Below, one piece after another: positions 34,501 through 45,114 of a stretch of 64,000 nt of DNA. The stretch is from Pomphorhynchus laevis. Lineage: Eukaryota; Acanthocephala; Palaeacanthocephala; Echinorhynchida; Pomphorhynchidae. A program made the translations under genes and the position numbers. Location of the stretch: contig WNNJ02003401.1 in the NCBI GenBank assembly GCA_012934845.2, positions 124,001-188,000 on the forward strand. Direction: 5' to 3'. The notes under the pieces were generated by a model. That model was not told the DNA's origin. It did no database searches and saw only the letters and a list, made by a program, of their open reading frames with translations. Every line of letters starts with the position of its first letter. The stretch's first letter is position 1.

Positions 34501-36680
34501 ATTAATGAATTTATAATATATTGCTCCATGTTGACGAAACATTCGACGTGTAAGCAGTCTGTCGAAATTTATATAATGATAGATGATAGAAAATATAATA
34601 GTTATGATTATTAAAAAATTATAAAATATGAATTTGAAACTTGTATTGAAGAGATAACATTAAATTGATACTTTTATAAAAATGCTAACCACCAATTATT
34701 ATATGCTAATGATCCAATTTGGTGAAGCTGTAGTTCTAATTCAGCACTCTAGATGATGTTACTAGAGATTTTCTAGTGCATCATGCACTTGATTCATTCG
34801 TTGATTGCCATCTGCTAGTCCTCCTCTGCATCCAGCAGCGGGAGGGAACTGGCACTGATGAGTCATAGTGATGACGAAACGGCATTCATCATTATTTCGC
34901 GTCGGGCTTATATGATTACTAATTAATATATATGGGGTAGTTCTGCTTTTCGAGCTTCAAACATTGTTTAAGCGCGTGTTAAGGTGCCTATGGATGATTA
35001 TTGAAGACACGGTACTGATGAGTGCACCAAACGGTGAATAAATCATTATGTTTTGATGATTTATTAAAACATAATGAATGCTGCCTGGTGTTTATGCCTC
35101 CTTGTGAGGAAAACATAATGATTTATTCACGAGTACACTATTTGGTGTACTCGTGATGTTATATACATAATGGATATGGTAAAAATGAAAGCATTTTTGG
35201 TTTAAAAGCGAAATCAGTTAGTTACATTCTTCCAGATGATCGAACAAATAAAACGTTGTAATATTGTTAAACGTTATTAAATGTTGATAGGTAGTTCGTA
35301 TACTATTAATACATAATACATATATAATCAAATATATATGATCAATATATATAATCAAATATATACATATATAATCAAACACAAAATCTTGCGGAAATTA
35401 TTGTCCACATTGATCTGATTGAATAAATTAATTAAAGGACCCATTTGCGGGTAACCTTTCTAATTGTAAAATTTTTAACCTTTTACTTATAATAACAAAA
35501 TTTGATATATAATCAAATATAATATTAATAATATTAATATCATATATTAATAATATAATATTATTTAATGGTAAATTGTGAAATAAGATGACCATGAAGC
35601 AATTTATTTGCGATTTCTTTTATATTGGCTTATATAACTTACATCAACGATTTTGAACAGGAGCGCAAAAATAAGCATAACATTGCATTCTGTTGAAGAT
35701 GTAGTTGCAACCACTTATAGCGGATAATGAATTTAAGAAAAATCACACTGAAATGAATTGACTTTTAAAATAGCAAATTATAAAAATAAAGTGACTACGA
35801 CGTTCACTCTCTAAACAATGTAACTGCTAATTACGTTGTTATCTTAATTTATCTTTTTCCTACATTTTTTAATTTGATGAGACATAATATTTGTTTTTAA
35901 AAATACTTTTATGCAATAGATTTCAAAATACAATTAATTTTGCATTTTACGTAAAGATGATTATCATATATTGATAGCGTGTAATGGCATTAATCCTATC
36001 TGCAATTACAACGTCATTGGTACACCAAATTTCGAATGCAAAAATCAGTCAGGTCAATTAGGACAGAAACTTCATTTATCGACTAATTTAGGTTCTAAAC
36101 AAATAAATAGAATTCGTAAAAAAATCATGATTAATTAATATCATCATGTTAAATAATTTGTTCGATGTGCTCTTATATAGTAAATGGCATGCATAAAGAG
36201 GAATAATAAAATAAGAAATTGTTGTTCACAACTTTTCGACTATGTTTTTAATTTATTTTTCAATTAACTCATCAATCTATTAAATAGAGATGCAACTGCA
36301 TATACCTTAATATCGAGAACAAACAATGGTCTTTAAATGTAGTTTAAGCATAATCAATAAAATCCAAGTCTAAAGATATACTGATTTTTATACAAGTGTG
36401 AGATTTATATTAAAAATCATCATATGCAAGTGTAGCAAATAATCATCTTTCATTTAAGGTATCGATTCACACAAACGCGTATTCAACAATGCACATGTGC
36501 CCGTATATGTTATCAACTTGTGTTTAAGAGCGATTTTATGTGATTAAATATTTTTAAAATTAGATGCAATATAGAAAGCATATTGTAGTAGCAGATTACA
36601 TTGATTTAGTTAAATGCTGATATCTAGAATAATTTGTGCAGCTTGCTGCTATAAATGTTTGTAAGTTATGCTTTTAATTG

Positions 36681-36766
<86 letters not shown>

Positions 36767-38850
36767 TTCAACAAGATGCAATTGCTTTACAGAAAACACA
36801 AAGTTACAATCGAATATTAGATTTATTTTCTTTTTGTTTAAAAAACGTAAGCAGCGATTCGGTATGGCATTCCTTAAATAAGCTTTGTTACATTCAGTGT
36901 CTATATTTCGTCCCTTCGTTTTCTAGTTCATATAATCGTACAACTTACATGCGAGATGTGCAAATTACAGTCAAGATGTAGATGTAGAAGTCAACACAAT
37001 TCGCAAATTAGCTTAGTAATAAACGTAACATATCTAAGGCTTAAATTTAAAAAATACTCAAAATTTCAGCTTTTATTAGCTAATAAATTTATTTAGACTT
37101 TATTTATCCAACTTTTGTTTAATAAATATTTATAAATATTTTATAAATATAAATATTTATAAAATATTAAAAATATCTATAATATTTATAAAATATTAAA
37201 AATATTTCTTTTATAAATATTTTATTATTTATTATAAAATTTTTATTTAGCATTATTTTAATTTATAAATAATATAAAACACGTATACTCAGTTAGCTTA
37301 TCTGATTTATTCGTATACATCCTCTGTTATTTATTAGTCAATTCATAAAATTGACTTTTATTTTACATTTTAATTTTAAATTTTAACTTGATATAAGTTT
37401 TATGAAATCCTTTGAATTTCATTTAGCATTATTTTAAATCTATAAACAGTATAACACACGCGCAGACTCAGTTAGCTTATCTGATTTATTCGTATACATC
37501 GTATATTATATATTAGTCAATTCATAAAATTGATTTTTTTTAAATTTTAACGTCAAATATAAATTATAAAAATCCTATATATTTATTATTTATTTTGTAA
37601 TAATATTATAATAATATTTACAATTACTTTTTTCAACAATAGTTCGCTTAAATTTCGAACTTTGCTTATTAAAATTAAAACTTTGCTCTAATCTCTTATT
37701 TTTTCTTATTTTTATACTATTTTGTATACTCAGTTAGCTTATCCGATTTATTAATTTATCATTTATTGATTTATAAATTACCAATTTGTGAATTTGAAGC
37801 TGAGGAATATAAAACTACTTTTTAAAATAAAGTTAATTGGTTAAAGTTTAATTTAGATAAAATTCAATTCAATTTCTCATGCGAGAATAAGAATTAAAGG
37901 TATGGCAATGTAAAGCATACACTGACGAAACTGATAACATTTTTATACGATAATGATATGATGAGTCATTAACCAATTTGGTCAAACTGTCTCGCGAAAT
38001 AAAATAAAAATTGGATAAACTCTGTACAGGATTTGTTACAACCTAATAACTAAAAAATAGTGTGAAAAATAAACTAAAGTATTTCAAAAAGAGATTTAAT
38101 ATTTTGGTTTCAAAATTTTGCCTTGACTTGTTTGTTCAAACTTATTTTTAATATCTGCATCAAACTTAAATCAATTATGAAAAACTTAAACTGGCATATG
38201 ACTTGGTGCACCATACTTCCTTCCAGTCCCGTTGTATTAAAAAAGCTTAATGCGTTAATACAACGGGACTGGAATAAAATAGACATATTCATTAAAAAAA
38301 TATTTAAGTATTTACGATGTAGCTTTTCGGGGAAATAGATTTTTTTCCATTTACAAGTTTGCAGTCTAACCGTTTTATTAACGAGATTTATTTAATTAAA
38401 AGACCCGAAGCAGAACGCAACTTTACGTACTGTCGCTCAGCAACGATCTAATTACTTTTCTCGTAGGTTATCTAAAACAACATAAGTCCTTTAAAGATAT
38501 TTGACGGACGCACACTAAGCAATATACACAATGCTAGACAACTTGAAACTAATTAAATATCGATCAAGTTGCTGATAAATTATGGTCGTAAAAGGATACA
38601 ATATACATTGCTTTGGCTTATGTAGAAAAATATAGTATTGTCGTCAGTGGATTTCAGTATCGGCAATGCATCAGCATCTCCTTCGCTATTCAATAATAAT
38701 GGCATAAATTTTTCAATAATAGTATAGTCAACATTTCCACGGTAACTGCGAGATACAAGTGCCTACAAGGAAACAACAAGATACAATAAGTTTGCAAGGT
38801 TCTTTTACCTTTCCACGCTGGTCGAGTATGTGAATTGCGGATAACGTCAT
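25533..38850 (-). CDS. AP1M1: clathrin adaptor AP-1 complex, mu subunit, complete
   Basis: Medium subunit of AP-1, which sorts cargo between trans-Golgi and endosomes and binds YxxPhi signals. Nine exons (5' to 3'): 38850-38809, 38762-38600, 35713-35643, 34225-33953, 31801-31675, 31044-30902, 30609-30379, 25846-25718, 25631-25533. All phases agree; the product is 425 residues, the family's usual size. The N-terminal longin-like part begins MTLSAIHILDQRGK. The mu-homology domain has TNAVSWRSEGIKYRKNEVFL, YLSGMPELRLGLND, DLEDVKFHQCVRLSRFENDR, IKAKSQFKRGSTANNVEI and YLKIVDRSGYQALPWVRYIT, all near-identical to animal AP-1 mu and distinct from AP-2 mu. Exon 2 to 3 uses a GTATCC donor and an AAG acceptor; the phase (TATT|TGG) restores VYLVVAT. 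The first intron is 46 nt; others hold repeats, including the F1 copy at 34.7 kb. I cannot say whether it is orthologous to AP1M1 or AP1M2; a single invertebrate gene is usual. Confidence 0.95.
26500..26690. repeat. short inverted repeat derived from PLE arms
   Basis: Contains GAGCTGGATC and CATCTTCAGAAAATTACAAT on the left, and GGTTAGCGAAATATCAATAA and TTTGATCTAGCT on the right. These are the same phrases as in the terminal repeats at 20.8 and 22.5 kb, arranged head to head without the interior. It lies in the AP-1 mu intron 25847-30378. The hammerhead-like core is decayed on both sides. Confidence 0.55.
27539..28000. repeat. dispersed repeat family D, two adjacent copies
   Basis: The phrase TGACTAATAAATAACAGACG followed by GATGTCATCAG or GTGTCATCAG occurs twice (about 27590 and 27902), each with an AT-rich lead-in TCAAGTTAAAAT. 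The first copy continues with GGGTTCGACCCC, CCAACATATCAGCG and CAATGACGTATTTCCTC. The same phrases recur at 32440-32640, 55430-55600 and 57290-57430, and its AT-rich part resembles 37257-37560. It has no coding. It may be a solo terminal repeat of an old LTR element or a SINE. Confidence 0.5.
28000..29370. other. AP-1 mu intron, no recognised feature
   Basis: AT-rich sequence with two small antiparallel open frames (28161-28343 plus, 28292-28531 minus) that show no recognisable motif. A 17-bp triplicate (TAAAGAAGATATCTATTT) stands at about 29054-29100. Confidence 0.4.
29400..29840 (+). mobile_element. LINE C-terminal tail (RTE-like), decayed
   Basis: Plus strand, in an AP-1 mu intron. The translation contains MVGHVLRAEN, then PVKTALEHEIGGKRPECRLK and LLLDGLRTDLKTSGI. 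This is the C-terminal W.GHV.R ... KR.RGRP..RW.D...DL signature of many RTE/BovB-like and related non-LTR elements. A TGA follows RAEN. The tail GCACAAAGCGGGGTAAATGC is a typical LINE 3' end. Only a short 3' part remains. Confidence 0.65.
32440..32640 (+). repeat. dispersed repeat family D, single copy with internal hairpin
   Basis: Shares CAACATAGCAGCGAGTC, CAATGACATGTATTT and the end TCTAATTTGACTATCTAGAG with the copies at 27.6, 55.4 and 57.3 kb. It contains a short snap-back (GAGTCTAAATACATG / CATGTATTTAGACTC) not seen in the other copies. It lies in the AP-1 mu intron 31802-33952. Confidence 0.5.
32830..33540 (-). mobile_element. reverse-transcriptase element C-terminal region (zinc knuckle plus nuclease-like), decayed
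   Basis: Minus strand, conspicuously richer in GC than its surroundings. Right to left it reads IGLHGLDCQSS (compare the conserved GTHGLSCRRSAGR block), then VLRCSDGKQPDEGTLIP and NGKILIWDATC, then VAVESLGVLGKN and RQRRLYTR-like residues. I know this order, a Cys/His block, then RPDG..L.PW..GR.L.WD.T, then ETLG and QRGNA, from the C-terminal part of many invertebrate retroelement proteins. It looks like a PD-(D/E)XK-type nuclease module. Several frame changes are present. The exact clade is uncertain. It lies in an AP-1 mu intron. Confidence 0.55.
34700..34925 (+). repeat. F1 repeat copy, reverse orientation, single
   Basis: About 225 bp matching the 304-bp F1 unit in inverted orientation relative to 2725 (TTGGTGAAGCTGTAGTTCTA ... 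GGATGCAG-type core ... GCGTCGGGCTTATATG). It lies in the AP-1 mu intron between exons 35713-35643 and 34225-33953. It carries the core listed next. Confidence 0.75.
34855..34890 (+). ncRNA. hammerhead-like core, F1 copy at 34.9 kb
   Basis: CTGATGA, five-base-pair stem II GTCAT/ATGAC with loop AGTG, GAAAC, then GGCATTC and the triplet ATC. The stem and both boxes are intact although the loop differs from the 14182 copy (TGTG). This is what selection on structure, or recent common descent, would give. Stem I is not evident. Confidence 0.5.
34990..35170. repeat. nested inverted repeat around ACATAATGATTTATTCAC
   Basis: GTGAATAAATCATTATGTTTT at the left is inverted at the right as AAAACATAATGATTTATTCAC (20 of the bases match exactly). 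A second dyad, GAGTACAC/GTGTACTC, lies at the right edge. It has no coding and is in an AP-1 mu intron. The left flank reads ACTGATGAGTGCACC..AAACGG, possibly a further decayed hammerhead-like motif. Confidence 0.55.
36684..36764. repeat. (TA)n microsatellite, about 81 bp
   Basis: Uninterrupted TA dinucleotide, about 40 units, in the AP-1 mu intron 35714-38599. The Tyr-Ile reading frame through it is an artefact. Confidence 0.97.
37257..37780. repeat. tandem AT-rich repeat, about 175-bp unit
   Basis: The phrase CAGTTAGCTTATCTGATTTA recurs at about 37290, 37470 and (as CTTATCCGATTTATT) 37733. The first two are followed by TATTAGTCAATTCATAAAAT. The units are about 175 bp. The phrase also resembles 575-600 and the ends of family D. 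Confidence 0.6.
38221..38274. repeat. perfect 20-bp hairpin in AP-1 mu intron
   Basis: TTCCAGTCCCGTTGTATTAA is followed after 14 bp by its exact complement TTAATACAACGGGACTGGAA. The exactness over 20 bp in a region otherwise drifting suggests a recent fold-back or a selected structure. There is no further evidence of function. Confidence 0.7.
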
Positions 38851-38859
38851 GAGGCTGCT

Positions 38860-39600
38860 ATCGGAATTGTATAAAACACTTGATGTGTCATACAATAATG
38901 ACACACGTCTATTGATTTGCGTTAAATACTAGAGGCCGATTATTACAATCATCATTTTGTTGATTAGTTAAATTCGCAAAGCAAAACGTATTGTGAATTA
39001 AAAACTAAATTATTAAAAATATTATATTTGTTTGAATAGTTAAAGGCAAAGTCCCGGGTACAAGGAAATTTAAATTCATTTAGGTATTTCGAGAACTAGT
39101 TTATGCCGAAATCTGCAGGATACTTGTTTGCATTTTACACTTCAAGAGTTCTAATAAACAACTACAATATGCCACAAGACGACATCAACTAGTTCCCAAA
39201 ATCCTGAAAAGATTTTTAATGTGTTTATGTCCGGAATTTTGCCTTTAAATATCCAAACAATTATTCCAGCCTGACCATTGTAGTTTTAAAATAATATATT
39301 AATATTGCAGGTAATGAAGAAATTAGTTATAATATATTTTCTGACGATAGACTGAATCCATCTCAAAGCATTTTGATTTTGGGTTAAATTATAATCAACT
39401 TTATTATATCGCTAAGAAAAATAACTGATTTTATCATCGAGTAATTATAATTTATACATAATTTTTATTTTGAAATTCAAGATATGGGTCAACACAGTTT
39501 GCAAAGGGATTCGCGAACACCTTAAGAATACGTTTCGAAGGATAATAAAATGAATTTTACATGTATCAAAGAATAAAACCACAAATAGTAATACTTAATT
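38860..39600. promoter_or_regulatory. AP-1 mu upstream region, no gene
   Basis: This is the sequence upstream of the AP-1 mu start codon (minus strand) up to the fossil Ty3/gypsy element. It must hold the promoter and 5' UTR. I see no clear TATA box or motif. A small inverted repeat, TGTCATACAATAATGACACA, lies at 38887-38906, directly upstream of the first exon. Confidence 0.3.
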
Positions 39601-39609
39601 TATTTACAG

Positions 39610-42250
39610 TGGTCGATTAAAGATTGCTTAGAATGGAAACGATAGTAAAAATACGAATGCGGTCGGGTAGAGTTCCAAGCTGCGGAGATGGTAGTAGAGG
39701 TCAAGGACATAGCTTCTTAGATTTAGCATGTTCATTAAATCGCTTGAAACCACATTTGCGTGAACAAATACAATATTATCACGAACTACGTGTCTACTGA
39801 AGTTTACGATCCATTCCAAGATGCCATGTCATATAACGATGCTATTAAACTGATCAATGTCGCATTTATCAAAGCAAAAACGAACTTGTTCTTGCGACAC
39901 CAAATTCGGAATATTCGTAAATCCATCGAACAGACAATTGACCAGTACATTCGATACGTGGAATATTTAGATTGGGATTGCTCATTCGAAGCAAATAATA
40001 ACACAATACAACAAAGACTATTAGAAGCAGCTTTTACTGACAAACTCCACACTTATGGGTTAGCGCGGACACTCGAAAACGCACAAATTCAATCGAACTA
40101 TTACAACGAGCTAACAAAACAACAGGATCAGATTGATGCGATCGTCATTTACGAGACTCGCTACGAAGAAGATAATGAATCTAAGAACGATATCAAGTGC
40201 AATAACGCAAGTGCTACTTCTGCGGCGATACTTTGCATTGTATTATCCAGTAACCAAATGGTGTGTATTTTGTAGCACAACGCGCTAGGTTCTCCAGCGC
40301 TTAATGCAAATGGGTGAATATTCGCAGTTGCAAACCCCAATCTTTACAGAGATCAATGAGCTTTCGTTGCCTTGAATCAATGTCTAGCTTTTCTCACAAT
40401 TTCAATCCAGCTGTGGGAAGTACAAGCTACTGATGAGAATCCATTAGCTCGAAACGGTGATTTTGTCATTTGGGACAATCTCACCGTCGAATTTTATTCA
40501 TAGTGCTAACAACCTGATATGAAATGATTCCACGAATTTTGTTTTTCCATTAGAGGAAAAATGATCAGGCGCAGTTTTAATTCCAAGAATTGACGACCTT
40601 CGTGCCATCATATTGCAACACGAGACTACGAACGATACTATACAGCATTTGATATCGATGCCCGTTTGTATCACTTTACATATATATCATTCGGCCTTAC
40701 GAATGCAGTCGCAGTGCTCCATCGAGTAATATCCGATATCATTAAAAACGAGAATCTCACTGGCACTTAGTCTTATCTCGACGATGTGAAAATTGGTGGA
40801 AGATATCAAAATTACCATGCTTACAATATCAACCGATTCCTTACTATTGCTAAACAATACCCTCAAATTCTAGACAAACAAAAATGCGCGTTGGCATCTC
40901 CGTGAATCCGAATATATGAATACGAATTATCGAAAAGAAGGATGAATCTCGATATAATTCCAGTATTATCAATTACACGATAAGGTACACTCTGATTTAA
41001 TGATATTAAAACGAATTATAGGTATCTCCACTTATTACAGTTGTTATATCCAAAATTTCTGCGATTTCGTGCGTTCCCTCGTCGACTCAATTTCTTTGAA
41101 TATGTTGGCGTAATCGGCTTAAGCAAAGAATCGTCGAAACTACACTCATAACTATCGAGTTCTCGATGCCTTCACAGTAGATACGGACGCCAGTGATAAG
41201 TCGATTGGTGCTTGTTTGTCGCAGAAAGGAAAACCTGTCGCTTTCTTCTCTCGATCACTCGATATGAATTCTCAACGTTTGTCCTCCATCGAAAAAAAAC
41301 CCTGGCGATTAGACTTGTCACAGTTTAAATACAACATTGTTTATCGTCCATGAACCGATATTTATGCAGCCGATACGCTTTCTCGTGACGTGGGTTGTCA
41401 CGCAACTGATGCGAGCTATGCTGTTGACTTGATGCACCTTGCCAAAATTTACAGCAAGCTCATAAAATCAATATACATTATGAACGTAATCATTCGACTT
41501 TAAGGGTCCTCTTCTCGCTACGAACAATTATTGATATATTCTTAGTGTCATAGACTAAAAAGGGTATTATTTTACTTTTGCCTGCGAAGACTTATCGTCC
41601 ATCACAGTTATGAGCTGTTTGACAAATATATTTTCATTATTCGGATCACTGGAATCAATACATTTTGACAATGGCGCATCATTCACATTAAGAGACATAA
41701 AGGTTTTTCTCTAAAGGCACGGAATAACAATGACTCATTTAATACTATACAATCCGCGTGGAAACGGACAAGTAGAGCGACTAAACGGTTTACTTTGGAA
41801 AACCATCACACTGCGTCTACAGAGTTCAATAGAAACATCAGTGAATAACTAAGTGTGCTAAGTGAGTATCTTAATTCAATTCGAGCATTACTGTGTACAT
41901 CGACAAATGACAATCATCACAATCGTATGTTTTCATTCAATTTCCGATCTATGAATTGAATCGGTTTGCCCAAATGGTTGGAATAACCAGGTTTTATTCT
42001 ATTGAAACGATTCGTCAAAAGTAGCAAATGCGTCTGCCTGGAAAAACTTAATTTCTACATGATATTTGTCTACACATTCCAAAGAGTCATCATTGGATGA
42101 AACTGCCCCAAATACATAATCAATAATAGACGATATCGACAATTATACTTCGGAACCGATTGAAATAAAGGGTTAGCATTCTTCTCCAACCAACAACCCC
42201 CTCGTTTAAACGAGAGGATTAAAGTACAAATCGTTTTGGATCTTAGTGTC
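39610..42250 (+). mobile_element. Ty3/gypsy-type LTR retrotransposon, fossil
   Basis: Plus strand. The order is gag-like (about 39760-40290, a Gln/Asn-rich frame around IDQYIRYVEYLDWDC), decayed reverse transcriptase (about 40530-40900), RNase H (about 41160-41400; TVDTDASDKSIGACLSQKGK, RP.TDIYAADTLSRDV) and integrase (about 41630-41860; HFDNGASF, NPRGNGQVERLNG). It is clearly broken, with many interruptions spread through pol, and must be old. I cannot see two intact long terminal repeats. A copy of its extreme 3' region stands again at 42650-42855. Confidence 0.85.
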
Positions 42251-42649
42251 AGTAAGATCTATATTAAAGAAATTATATTATCTATATTTAATCAGTATAT
42301 TAAAGATAGTATGACAAATGTTCATTGACTTAGTTTTATTCCGAAAACAATTAAAATTATAAAAATATTTTTTATGTTGTTTTTTAATTTGAATATAAAT
42401 GTATTTGGTACAATCATAGAGCTAATATAATTAGGTGATAGATTTTGTTTAGCCTTCTATATGCCTCCTTTATTCGTCGTAAATTCATTTAGGACTATTG
42501 TAAGGTAAAATTTTTCAAGGGCCGGAACAATGTTTTGTTCTTAGGAGGTTAATCCACTAAATCACTCAAAATCCTTCCAAATCCGAAAGTGAAACTCTAT
42601 ATTAGAATCAAACTATGCATGTGTTCAGTTTAAAAATGGAAAAAACTTA

Positions 42650-42855
42650 ATTTCTACACGATATTTGTCTACACATTCCAAAAAGTCATCATTAAATGAA
42701 ACTGCCCCAAATACATAATCAATAACAGACGATATCGACAATTATACTTTGGAACCGATTGAAATAAAGGGTTAACATTCTTCTCCAACCAACAACCCCC
42801 TCGTTTAAACGAGAGGATTAAAGTACACATCGTTTTGGATCGGAGTGTCAATAGA
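42650..42855 (+). repeat. second copy of the Ty3/gypsy 3' end
   Basis: About 205 bp from AAAACTTAATTTCTACACGA to CACATCGTTTTGGATC repeat the sequence at about 42050-42250 with a few per cent difference, 600 bp downstream in the same orientation. It includes the purine-poor CAACAACCCCCTCGTTTAAA tract. It is either a tandem duplication or the end of a second, otherwise lost insertion. The minus-strand frame of 78 codons over it is not a gene. Confidence 0.75.
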
Positions 42856-43547
42856 GATTGTGATGAGTTTAAGAAATTAGCGAAGATAGGGCCAAAAAGA
42901 ATCAAACGCTAGACTGTTTTGGAAGAGAAAAAGTAGTATGTTTGAAGGCATTCAAGTGGGATTGAGTTGTCTAAATTTTGAAAGTTGAAGATATGACGAT
43001 AAAATAATAGAAATGCAAAGCTTTTATCATGAACATAAGCATATCATTAAAAACGTATTGACAAACCGTTTCAGTAGTATGATGAGGTTGAAAAGCAGAC
43101 TGGAAAAGGTGTAAAAATTGAAGAAATTGGTGACATGTAACAAATGCACACTAAAATATTATATTAATTTGAAACAAACAAATATACCAGTATACAAAAA
43201 ATAAAAATGTACGATGATAATATAATAATTCGCAACTATTGTTCAAGGGCACACCAACAGTTTACTGTATCAAAAGGATACATGCAATTTGGCCAACTAC
43301 GTGATATTTTGAAATACTACGAAAACTGAGTGGGGATTTTTTAGATCATACATTTTTGAATTGTTTTATGTACATTTAGACGACGCTTGTCCGTGTGTGA
43401 TAAACATCGGGTACTGTCTTCAATTGCGATAGAAAACCAAAATGCCATGGCGGAATTAGTAGCATTTCATTTTTCAAAAATTTACATCATTTAATCGCTA
43501 ATCGAAAACATTATTCAAGCATTAATCACGAGTGCTCATGAATAAAC

Positions 43548-43892
43548 TTAATACCAAATTATAGTGCTTTCCATACTGGTTTTGCTTTCTCCATTTGGAT
43601 CCGTACTGGTTATGCTTTCTCCATTTGGATCCGTACTGGTTATGCTTTCTCCATTTGGATCCGTACTGGTTTTGCTTTCTCCATTTGGATCCGTACTGGT
43701 TATGCTTGCTCCATTGAGATCTGTACTGATTATGCTTGCTTCATTGAGATCCGTACTGGTTATGCTTTCTCCATTATGGATATTAGTGATAGTTTGAGTC
43801 TGAGAAATCAGAAAGGATAGGATCAGAAAGAAGCAAAACACTAAACTGTTTCGGATGATGACTTTTAAAGGATGATGATTATCAGTATACAA
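43548..43892 (-). CDS. small secreted-type protein with decapeptide repeats, uncertain
   Basis: A 114-codon minus-strand frame. Residues 1-35 look like a signal peptide or signal anchor (basic start, then NSLVFCFFLILSFLISQT). Residues 38-108 are seven tandem copies of a ten-residue unit, consensus ITSTDPNGES, encoded by an exact 30-bp period at DNA level (43567-43775). Most copies have a BamHI-like GGATCC phrase. I do not recognise the protein. The frame is kept through all seven units, but with a period of 30 bp this would happen by chance once the first is open. It stands between the fossil gypsy element and an old LINE tail. There is no intron sign. Confidence 0.3.
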   Translation of the reverse strand: MYTDNHHPLKVIIRNSLVFCFFLILSFLISQTQTITNIHNGESITSTDLNEASIISTDLNGASITSTDPNGESKTSTDPNGESITSTDPNGESITSTDPNGESKTSMESTIIWY

Positions 43893-43929
43893 ATTATAAA
43901 TTTTATAAAAATATTAAACATTTTAATGT

Positions 43930-44160
43930 TTAATATTTTAACTACTCTACCTCCTTTGGACTCCGCTCCTTCCTGGTGGCTGCTCCTCTATCGTGGAATC
44001 ATCTGCCCATTCATATACGCCAATCAACTTCCCTGCAGTGCTTCAAACGACAAATCCGATCCCATCTGAACAATTTAACTGCTTGACTTTCTCATTTTTG
44101 TTTGTGGACTTGTAAGCGTACAGCTTGTACGCATTTGCCACATTAAATAAATTTGTATTA
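43930..44160 (+). mobile_element. L2-like LINE 3' tail, decayed
   Basis: Plus strand, 3' end of the same family as at 8541 and 48709. The translation across shifted frames resembles VAAPLSWNHLP, then IRQSTSLQCFKRQIRSHL. It is followed by a 3' UTR with a hairpin at 44116-44132, CATTTGCCACA and an A/T-rich end AAATAAATTTGTATTATT. Only about 230 bp remain. Confidence 0.75.
44116..44132 (+). ncRNA. LINE 3' hairpin, copy b
   Basis: Arms GCGTACA and TGTACGC around loop GCT, followed by ATTTGCCAC. Compared with copy a (GCACACA/TGTGTGC) two arm positions differ and both are compensated on the other side. Confidence 0.65.
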
Positions 44161-45110
44161 TTATTAATATTTACTTTAATCTATTGACAAGTAAAAATTA
44201 TAATTCGGAACTTTGGGTAAATTATTTATATTGAAAATCTAAATCTTTTTCGCTATAAATTACAGCTGCGAAGATGGATAGGGTATACAGCAATATAGAT
44301 ATGAACTCCACTACAGTATCATATAGGATCTAATGTTTAAGTCTCTATATATTTTGTTACATCTGCTGTTCAACAATTCAAATATAAATAACCTGTTGCG
44401 AACCACAAGATAAGCAGTGGATAGTTGTATGGTCAAGATAAAATTCATTTATGAATTGTTTGAATTCGCTTATGAATTGTTTCTAAACAGACAAAATACG
44501 AGCATTTATCATTGTAGATTATTTTTGTAATTTTTAGGTGAAAAGTGTAGCTGAAAAGTTTCAAATTTTGAAAATAATTCGTTTCTAGACGGTCTAAAAA
44601 CCTAGCAAACAAAACGTAATGAATTTTTGATATATATATCAAAGAATTAAGAGAATGACGTCTACGAGGCAAACATGAGATTTTGAATATTAAGGATGAC
44701 ATATCAAACAACAACACTTTTTTATGATTTAAGAATTTTGATAGAATTTTACGATTCTGCGATTTGAAAACAAACCAAGGAAATATAAAATTGGAGAATT
44801 TAAAGTAAAAAATTGCAGACGAAATATCCACGATGAATACGTACAAGTTAACAGCGAGATAGAAAACTATCTCGCTGTTAGTTGTGTTTATCATATCATC
44901 AGAAACATTAAATTATAACTGTATTTTTATTACTTCCCTGTAAAATTTCGATTATGGAACAATGTTTTGCGAATTAGGGAATAAATGAAATGCTTTGATA
45001 ACAGGTAAATTCTTATATTTGTACGTCATTAGAGGTAAAATCCGATGTGCCGTAAATTATTATTGGTATTACAATTTATAGCCAAATGACTGTTTCAACT
45101 GATCACGGGA
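44160..45110. other. no supported gene
   Basis: AT-rich sequence between two LINE remnants. A 149-codon minus-strand frame (44445-44894) is rich in Phe, Ile, Lys and Leu, has no recognisable motif, and reads like an open stretch of AT-rich DNA; I do not call it a gene. Confidence 0.4.
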
Positions 45111-45114
45111 AAAA

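Noticed and set aside
36678-36881. Open frame with a Tyr-Ile run
   Set aside because: It is the translation of the (TA)n microsatellite and its flank, not a gene.
43564-43797. Plus-strand frame of the 30-bp repeat (LSPFGSVLVM units)
   Set aside because: It has no signal or unique flanking protein sequence; the minus-strand frame is the better candidate.
44445-44894. 149-codon minus-strand frame
   Set aside because: Its composition is that of random AT-rich DNA (Phe, Ile, Lys, Tyr, Leu), and it has no motif or splice context.
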